Source: Cyathus striatus (lineage: Eukaryota; Basidiomycota; Agaricomycetes; Agaricales; Nidulariaceae). Taken from it: a stretch of DNA of 64,000 nucleotides. The stretch covers positions 4,588,001 to 4,652,000 of the forward strand of contig JAOVFP010000006.1 in assembly GCA_025738555.1 (NCBI GenBank), written 5' to 3'. Positions 56,229-64,000 of this stretch are shown piece by piece. The notes beneath the pieces were generated by a model, which had not been told where the DNA came from, ran no database searches, and saw only the letters and a program-made list of their open reading frames with translations. The position numbers and the translations under genes were made by a program. Positions within the stretch are counted from its first letter, which is position 1; each line of letters opens with the position of its first letter.

Positions 56229-59200
56229 ATGTCTAAAGATTGTGTAAGGGAGGGTTCAATGAATATTGATACTGGAAATTTGGGACCTCTAGCACACTCA
56301 GCTGGCACAGACAACACAACCCATGGTGCAGCTGTCTCTCCAATGGATTTCAATGAAACAGATCCAGAATCTGACAATGGAGATAGTGGTGATGGTTCAA
56401 ACCACATGAATGACCATGACAATCTTGGCTGGCTTGAATGGGATCAATTCAGTGCTTTGTATATCAATGATACACTGAGAGAAAATTTTGAATGTGAAGT
56501 AGCATCAATAGGTATGCTATATATATCTATTCTGCATCTAAAAGCTAATCATAGCACTCAGATACAAAGCTGACAGACTATGACCTAGCAATATGTTGTG
56601 CATTCTCCTACAAGCTACAATCCCATACTACAGATCATAATTTTGTGAAGTTACCTCTAGCCTTTCTGTCTAATCCCCCACTTCCAAAACTTGGAATTAT
56701 TCATTCGCAGATATGATTTCTGTCCAGCTTTCAGCCAGAGCAGTATAATTACTGCATCAATTCATGCTGTGCATTTACAGGTGCTCATTCAAACCTTCAA
56801 GACTGCCCATACTGGAGGAATTAAAACATTTAACAGTCTTTCTCAGGAATATTTTATACTGAGAGCATTTCTAATTGCAGTGTTTGGAGATATCCTAGCT
56901 GTTTCAATGGTAATGCATATGAAAGGTCATAATGGCATTTCACCATGCCATTTTTGTGGAATTCTTAGTCTCCACATTCCAAGTTCCTGCATAACCACAC
57001 ACTATGTGCCACCAAATCAGTCAAATTGCCTAGATATTATTTCTGACCCTTCAGCTATTAAGGTATACAATGCCACTGCATTACCACTATGGACACATGA
57101 AACACTATTGGCTCAGGCTCATGAGGTTCAAAGCTCACATACAAATACAGGTGCATCAGCCCTATTGAAAAGATATGGAATAAAAGTGTTCCAATTCTCT
57201 CTCAGCTCTCCTCTATAACATTTCTGACTTCATTTCCTTATGATTTTATGCATCTTATTTGGGAGAATTTAATTCCCAATCTTATTCAGCACTGGACTGG
57301 TCAATTCAAAGGTCTAAATGAAGGAAATGAAGTGTATGAAATTGAAAAAACTTACTGGGATGTGATTGGAGAGGCAACTATGAAGACAGGGGATACTATT
57401 CCTTCAGTGTATGGATCTTGTGTTCCTAATATTGCTTCAAACTCTGGAGTGTATATTTCTGCAGAAATGTGGTCCTTTTGGACATTATATCTTGCACCAG
57501 TTTTACTCTGTGGCTGATTCATAAACAATGATATTATTCTCACTTTGTCTCATTGGTCTGTCTACTTAGTATCTGCCTGCAATATGACATTTCCAAAGAA
57601 GAAATTAATGAAGTTGAAGAAGGATTTTTCCAGTGGGTTCAGGACTATGAAAGGTCTGTTTAACTTATTGTTAATTATAATACTATATGTCATATCCGTG
57701 ACAATCCCTGTACTATTGGAGTCAACTCCGGGTTTACTCCGCTTTTAGTACGTTTCCTCCGGACTATGTATACTTATTATATATCGAACTCCCATTACTA
57801 ATGTTTACTTGTAACTGTTTACTTGTTCCTTCCCTTTAATATTTCTACCTTGTTCTCCGGCCGTGGCCATTTCTCCTATGACTATAATCTAGAGGCGTAC
57901 TACTAGTTTACCATGTTCTACATTTCATGGAGTTTACTTAACCCTAGGATGCCACATACCCATTGGCATTACTCCGTACGCATTCGGACAAAGTAGTTTA
58001 CTATATAAACTACTCCTGTAATGTAGATAGACTTCAGTTGGAAATCAACTATGTTTACACCCTTTCTCCTACTTGGGCCTTGAGCCAACTCCGCTGTTTT
58101 GACACTTACTCCGCTTTGTTCTAAATACGGAACTGGAAGTCCAAGGGGCGCAACACACAAGTTGAAGCCAACGTTCCACTACTCCCGTACTCGTTCACTA
58201 CCTCCACGCACCCTACTAACGTGCGCGAGTTACTCCGCTTCTATTAGACTATCTACTCCGAGGTTCTTGTCCCTAGTGGAATAGAACGGGACGTGACACT
58301 ATAGTTGACTCCCCAGTTTCTTAAAGATTCTATTACCAGAATAATCCATTATGATTATCAGCATGCCCAGTAACAATTCATGCACTGCTTCACATTGCTG
58401 ATGGAATACATACAATGGGACCTGTTTGGTGCTATTGAGCCTTTCCAATGGATAGGTACTGCAGCAAGCTTCAACCAGTCATTCATAGTCATCGCTTCCC
58501 ATATGGATCCTTGGATCAGTTTGCAGTGGAAGATGCTCAGTTGACACAAATAAAAGTAATTTATGACATTGGAAATGAGTTATCATTATGTCTGACATTA
58601 TCAGTGTATGCTGGTTACTTGCATCCAGCTTGTAAATTCATTATTCTTTTTTTTTTGGACTATTACTAAATATAATGTGCAATATTCAATTTTTAGATTC
58701 ATCATGCATGCTTTTACCTCTGTCAAATATAAAGGTTCCACCCAGCAATCAGATTACAATTATAGCATCTGCACTTGTAACATGAGCTCTATCTTTGTTT
58801 CATTCAGAAACAATTGATGGGCTCACATCTATTTCTGAACTCAAGTCAAAGGAAACAGATTGACTCAGATGAAGGGAACACAATGTGTTCTTGTGGTATG
58901 GGCTAATGGAACAGTGAAGATCATCATGATGCAACTTTTGTTTGGGTATAGCTCTAGATTATTGCTCAAAGCTATGTTTCTGCTGATGAACTTGTTTTTA
59001 GTATGAGGCATATGTTGATAAGTATGCAAATCAGAGGAAACAAAGACCTGAGTATGAGCTCAAAACATTCTATGGGCAAATAGAACATCTGTACACATTA
59101 AAATTTACAGATCTGCAAGCATTGCAATTACTTAACCTTACTCAAGATACTGTTATTCTTGCCACTGTTAGGCCATGTGTTTTTGATGCATTGTCAGCAC

Positions 59201-59371
59201 CACAAGGCCTTGATATTCATTATTATTCATGTATGGGTGCATTGGATATTGTGGATATTACTACTATCCAATGCTTGATTGGGAGAATTCCACTCAGTGC
59301 TAATAATTGGGCTATTATTGACTGAAGTGGAAGTCTTTCTTGTGCGGTGTCATGAGAAGCCAATGATGATA
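56229..59371 (+). pseudogene. Plavaka-type transposase 1, broken and internally deleted
   Basis: Fragments follow the usual order of this basidiomycete DDE family: an acidic N-terminal part (PMDFNETDPESDNGDSGD), SYKLQSHTTDHNFVKLPLAF, NYCINSCCAFTG; then, after a deletion of roughly 200 codons, FILRAFLIAVFGDILAVSMV and KGHNGISPCHFCGI; FPYDFMHLIWENLIPNLIQH, YWDVIGEATMKTGDTIPSVY and MWSFWTLYLAPVLL; QYDISKEEINEVEEGFFQWV. After an intron containing a solo LTR it continues with TVHALLHIADGI-like sequence and FPMDRYCSKLQPVIHSHRFP, and ends with ATVRPCVFDALSAPQGLDIH and VGRIP-like sequence. TGA codons at 57515 and 59323 replace expected Arg (G-x-F; D-x-SGSL). A one-base shift follows near 57525. Confidence 0.8.
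57688..58298 (+). repeat. Solo LTR of a second retrotransposon family
   Basis: 611 bases starting TGTCATATCCGTGAC and ending GGGACGTGACA. The ends are those typical of many fungal Ty3/gypsy LTRs. Perfect 5-base duplications CTATA flank it (57683-57687 and 58299-58303). It is richer in GC than its surroundings and lies inside an intron of the Plavaka relic. A TATATAAACT motif near 58001 suggests plus orientation. Confidence 0.85.
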
Positions 59372-59882
59372 ATGCAGGTAATATATTGTAGAGATATTCA
59401 CAGTACAGGTCAACTAATCAAGTATATACATAAGTACTATTATACCACCATCATCAGGAAAAACTGAGATTCATAATTTATGCTAGTTGGTACTAATTAT
59501 TATAATTAGTATGAACAAGCCTAATTGTGTTTAGTTAGATGTAATTCACAATAATTTAGTTATAATTATTGATTCTTGTAACAAGGTACTGTTGGCTTAG
59601 TATAAAATATGCATAAACTTATTTAATGAGGCATAATTATATTTAGGGATTTTCATTATGGTGAATTGTCTCATAATTATATGTATTTAACCTAATTTAT
59701 AGTGAATCACAACATAATTATGTGTATATTTAACTTAATTCAACATTGAGCTTTGGTGTTACATTAAATTATCCATAATTACAAGTGATTAACAAAGGCA
59801 TTGAAGATAGGTTTTATCTTAAGTAGTAATTAGATGTAGTTACACAGTAATTATTCTCATTTAAATGCTATTTACATAGGAT
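59372..59882. other. AT-rich spacer between convergent Plavaka genes
   Basis: Dense in ATAATTA-like words (about 59465-59840). No gene or clear repeat unit. Confidence 0.45.
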
Positions 59883-62800
59883 TTATACAAAAATGTGGTA
59901 CATATGTTTGTCAGTAAAGCTATTAATAAAGAATGTATCACATAGATCAAGTACAGTACTACTTGTCCACTGCACTGGGGCAAAGGCACCAAACTTGGGG
60001 AATAGGTGAACACTTCTTTGTACTCTTTCTACTGGAATTATTTCACCCAGTCTATCTCCATCTTTATCTTTCTTGGGAGATATTTTGTACATTAGATGAT
60101 TGGGATGAGGTTCATCAGGTATGTCACTAAACCACTCAACATATGCCAGGTGTTCAGGATTATCAGAACCATTATGAAATGTTTGTGACCATAAATTTGG
60201 TGGAAGTGAAAATATAACACGTACATGTCCAACTTTGAATCCTATAGTAACAACATTGTCAATTAATATTAATGATGAAAATGGCTTAACATACCTTGTA
60301 TTCCTGTGATACTACCTTCAGTCTTGCTTATTGATTCCTTTAGAATCAGTGCTGTATCAAACCAACCAGGAATGTATAACATTGTTTTATTGTGGGATAT
60401 TGGATGAGCATGAATAGAGTCTGATACTAATGTATTGCCAGTATACTGATCAATTTGCTGATATTTGATACAATGCCAGACCCAGTAGTTTTTTAGTAGC
60501 ATATGTACACCCCACAATTCCTTTTTTATCATACTTGGTAACATATCAGGATGGTTACATTTTAAAACATACTTGGCAAATGCATTTCTGAAGTCAATTG
60601 CACCATATTCAATTTCAAGTACATCTAGGCTAACTTTATGTGCACTTGGAAACTTTGATAAATGTATAGTTCTGTTAAGTTCAAGACCAGGGGGCTGCCA
60701 TTCATAAACTTTTGGAACTGGTTTTCCTGATATACACTAAGCAATGTACTGCTCATGACAATATATTTTTTCCTTTCTTTCAAGCCATCTTGTCATTTGT
60801 TTAAATTCATCCTTGTGATTGCTTGCTCTGTATGCTTCCTTTGCCAAATCAATGTGAAGTCATTCTGTATATTCTGTATTGTAATTATCTGTAGTACCAA
60901 ATAATTTGATTTTTTTGACATAGTACTCAGCAAAATGGAGCTTTGGAAGATTGTAGTTTTGTCATATTTTAAGCTCAATGAATATATCTCTGTTTTCATG
61001 AAAAGACTGTAATGATTGTTCTAGCAAGATTAAAGTTTTATCAGTGTGGATTGGGTATTGTGCTAGATATAAAAAATCAAGCAATGCATGAACACAGCAT
61101 ACAAGTCTAGCAGATGAGATCCCATGAGGTAATGGAATATCTATTATTAGCCCCAGAAGAATTTGTGCAATTTGATCATGTTCTTGGCCAGTGACTCTGG
61201 GCAGGGATATAATACCCTTTGTAAAAAATCTTATATTATAATTAGGAGGAAGTCGATGACAATGTGCATCAATTTCAGTCTCACCAAATGCCTTAACAAC
61301 CCATGCTACAAGATGCTTTATAATACCTTGATGAAGTTGATGAAGAACATCTGGTGAAATTGATTCATAAATATTCACATGTGGAAGATTTTTCCAAAAA
61401 GGATCAATTACAGGCTTCACTTGAGACTCTTGGCAAGTTTGTAGAAATGCTGCAGTATTTACATCAAATGAATCAAGGACATCTAAAATGGCATCAAGAT
61501 CACAATATGAAGATGAAACATCTGAATCAAAGTCTTCCAACTCAGGTTTAACAGCAGGACATGTTGGGCAATCTTCATAGTATACACAAGTTGTTAAGAT
61601 CTGCTCAGGATAGTCTCCTATAAATACAGCAAATAGTGGATGCATGCACTGCAAACAACCATCAGCAGTAGTCATATGAAATCCCTTATCACCAAGTGTC
61701 TCCAGTGGTTTTAAGATAGTTGACATACATGCATAATATAGATTGGCAAGCATATGCTGCTGAGAAGACTTATTGGTCACACCTTCTAAACATGTAGTTG
61801 GTAAATATCCAAGCAATACATATGCTCTTGCTGATGGTTTTCAGTGAATCTCTTTTGGAATATTTCCAATTGTAAGATAAACAGGATAGGCTGTTTTGTT
61901 TCAGAATAAAGTTAGCTGTGTCTTATCAGTTGAAATAATTATTGGAACAATTGTTGAGCCAGGTGTTTTTGTTTCCAGCTCCTTCTATGGTTATGTGAGA
62001 AAATATTAGCAATTATTATTATTATTTTAGTTCAAATTCATTCACCTGCTTTTCCCACCACCATCTTCCTGTATGCATATCCTGATACATTCTAGTTGTT
62101 TCAGTATCATCTGTGTAGTGCTTTTCAGGTTCAAATACTAGATATGGTGCAAAGTTGGGATCTCCCAGTAGTGCTTTCACACAGTCAATTATATCTCGAA
62201 AATAGACATCACAAGTTTCATTTCCAATACAGATCTCTTTCCAAACAAAATGTGGACACCCTGGTAAATTCTCATCAGTTCTTTTGTTGAGCTCTGAGGA
62301 AGACTTAAAAGAGAGTCCCAGTTTATCAATAACCTAATACATTTAATATTAGCTTGGTTAAATCACTTTATAATATAAATTACCCCATCAATCTGTATTA
62401 ACTGGTCAAATGCATTTGAACTTGGACCTTGGATTTTAGCCCATTTGGCTATTTCCCATTCCAATTTAGATTTAAATGGGTGATAATAATTTTTTTCATC
62501 ACCTACTTTAGCATGATACTCATTATTTTGAGTAGTGTTGTTAGCTGACAAGACTTTGCCTGCCTTTTTGCCAAATTTCTTCACATGTGGTGTATTATGC
62601 AATTGCTGCTCAGCTCCTCCTCAGATGTGAAATGCTTTGTTTGTTATATTTGATTCTGTACCTTTCTCATCAGACTGCATTGATTGTGTGTTAGGATGCA
62701 TGCACATGGGTTCCAAAAATGACTCTTCCTCTGCATCCAGTACTTCTTCAAAATCCTCTCTCTCATTATCATTATCATCATTTCCATTGCCAATGCCTTC

Positions 62801-63008
62801 ATTATCAATGTCAAAAAATTGTGTAGGATAATTTGCATAATCTCCATAGAGATCCCGTTGTTTATCAACTTGGATTGCAGTATCAGTCTCAAGAGATGGA
62901 CCTGGCAAGAGTGCCGAAGAGGATACAGTATTTTGAGTTGGAATATCTCCATCAGAATCAATATCCATTTCAGATTCCATACTTGAAGATTCATTGTCAA
63001 TTTGCTCT
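59883..63008 (-). pseudogene. Plavaka-type transposase 2, N-terminus cut by an insertion
   Basis: Minus strand, N- to C-terminal: an acidic segment (SSSMESEMDIDSDGDIPTQN; REDFEEVLDAEEESFLEP), KSKLEWEIAKWAKIQGPSSN, GCPHFVWKEICIGNETCDVY, MYQDMHTGRWWWEKQ, IVPIIISTDKTQLTLF, then the 284-codon core (LANLYYACMSTILKPLETLG; LHQLHQGIIKHLVAWVVKAF; RLPPNYNIRFFTKGIISLPR), TDNYNTEYTEWLHIDLAKEA, and the end QWTSSTVLDLCDTFFINSFT to the stop at 59883. TGA at 61903, 61843 and 62623 (minus strand) fall at expected Arg in at least the first two (LF-x-NK; IH-x-KPS). The N-terminus is interrupted at 63008 by the Tc1-like element and probably continues past the window. Confidence 0.82.
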
Positions 63009-63009
63009 A

Positions 63010-63999
63010 CAGTTGAGGACAATCAAAGCCATCTAATAGTGTAGTGCTTGAATGTGATTTTTTTGCAACAATCACCTTCATATTTGGATTCAGAGACCTT
63101 GAAAATGTCCAAAAATGCACTTTAGAAGTTTTTCTCACAACTTTTTTATGTGGCCAAAATTTTCAGACAAAATAATGAATTGTGTGTACCTCTTTTGGCC
63201 CATGGGAACATTACAAATACCATGATACATGCTTAATCTTATTTGTTAACATGATACCAATGACTCAATTCACTGCCATTGTCTGTAAGGCTTACATTTT
63301 TTCATTATTACTTATACTTAATATCATTACCTAAGTCTGTAGCTGCAGTGTCCTCCTTTTTCCAAATCACTCTCATGCTGTCCCACATCACCAGTCACTC
63401 TTTATCTGCAATATATGCATGTAAGAGATTCATGGAATGTATACTTGCATCAAACTTGAATCATTTAACATATTTGAAGGAGCTGGAAATGCATGAGCAC
63501 TGTTCTGCAAGCCAAGTAAATGAGTTTTTGTTTTTTTGGATAGAAAATTGAGGTTACTCATAATGATTGTAGTGTTAAAAGTGGTCCTGGAGCTCAGTAC
63601 TCAGTACTCAGATTATTTAATCTCTTGGAAAAGAATAGAAAGTTAGTTCTCAGTCATCAATGGATGTGTTTGTCAGCGTTGATAAACTCTGAAGTTGACT
63701 TTTATTTAATTTTTTACTCAACATCCACAGCACCTATCGCTCTAAAACATTTTTAATAGTATATACATATCAAATAAATGTGTTTGGCAATTTTTCGCAG
63801 ATTTATGCTAATTATTTACATGTGGCCAAATTTTTGGGCAAAAAAAACTAATTTCTAATTTTAGAAAGAACCGCTCGTAGGAATCTCATGAAACTGGTAT
63901 GGAATGAAAGCTATTTGATGCCTCTTTCAATCCCGAAGAAGTCCGAGGCAAAAAAAAAATCATTCATTTTTTTTAGATGAGTTTGATTGTCCTCAACTG
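63010..63999. mobile_element. Tc1/mariner-like non-autonomous element at the window end
   Basis: Left end CAGTTGAGGACAATCAAA, preceded by TA (63008-63009). The right end of the window, TTTGATTGTCCTCAACTG, is its exact complement, followed by T at 64000, so the second TA presumably continues outside. A weaker match goes on for several bases (CATCTAA). The element is about 990 bases, AT-rich and without coding capacity. It interrupts the Plavaka-2 reading frame. Confidence 0.75.
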
Positions 64000-64000
64000 T

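Noticed and set aside
1..64000. CRISPR arrays, operons or bacterial features
   Set aside because: Introns and transposon types show a eukaryotic genome; the tandem repeats seen are coding repeats or transposon subterminal motifs.

Overview
The window looks like nuclear DNA of a basidiomycete fungus, most likely an Agaricomycete. The signs are short introns (about 50-60 bases) with GT-AG (one GC-AG) borders, a multi-exon 2-oxoglutarate dioxygenase and a seven-helix membrane protein of mushroom type, Plavaka-type transposases, chromoviral Ty3/gypsy elements, and host genes scattered among layers of transposons. All calls come from reading the sequence; no database search was possible.

Host genes, left to right: a Fe(II)/2-oxoglutarate oxygenase (minus, 1551-3109); a secreted, repeat-rich, probably GPI-anchored wall protein (5183-6148); a multi-pass membrane protein (21683-23113); three paralogues of an unrecognised mostly helical family (A 23395-24708 minus, B 35381-36485, C 36847-37845); a beta-rich ORF with an in-frame stop (about 39282-39800); an F-box/LRR-like protein (42796-44142 minus) beside a decayed copy (41787-42660); a probable mitochondrial membrane protein (44516-45407 minus); a Ctr copper transporter (48068-48794); and a decayed MFS transporter (50098-51270).

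Mobile DNA fills most of the rest: a chromovirus (8514-14587) with its 3' LTR, two solo LTRs of the same family (40968-41343, 54613-54987) and one of another family (57688-58298); two related hAT transposons, one broken (14845-19142) and one apparently intact (27781-32009); a three-layer nest of DNA transposons (26893-34953) in which each layer has its own perfect target duplication; a 1.37-kb element with 9-base duplications inserted at the last codons of paralogue C; two Plavaka transposases (56229-59371 and 59883-63008); and a Tc1/mariner-like element whose right end is the end of the window.

The main observations are these. The chromovirus has 17 in-frame TGA codons and no internal in-frame TAA or TAG, mostly where relatives are expected to have arginine; the same TGA-at-Arg pattern recurs in the broken hAT and both Plavaka copies. 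This fits CGA to TGA decay by deamination of methylated CpG. The intact hAT lacks it, suggesting late arrival. The gag-pol overlap keeps a canonical -1 slippery heptamer. The three-member helical family is the best candidate here for an undescribed host protein family.
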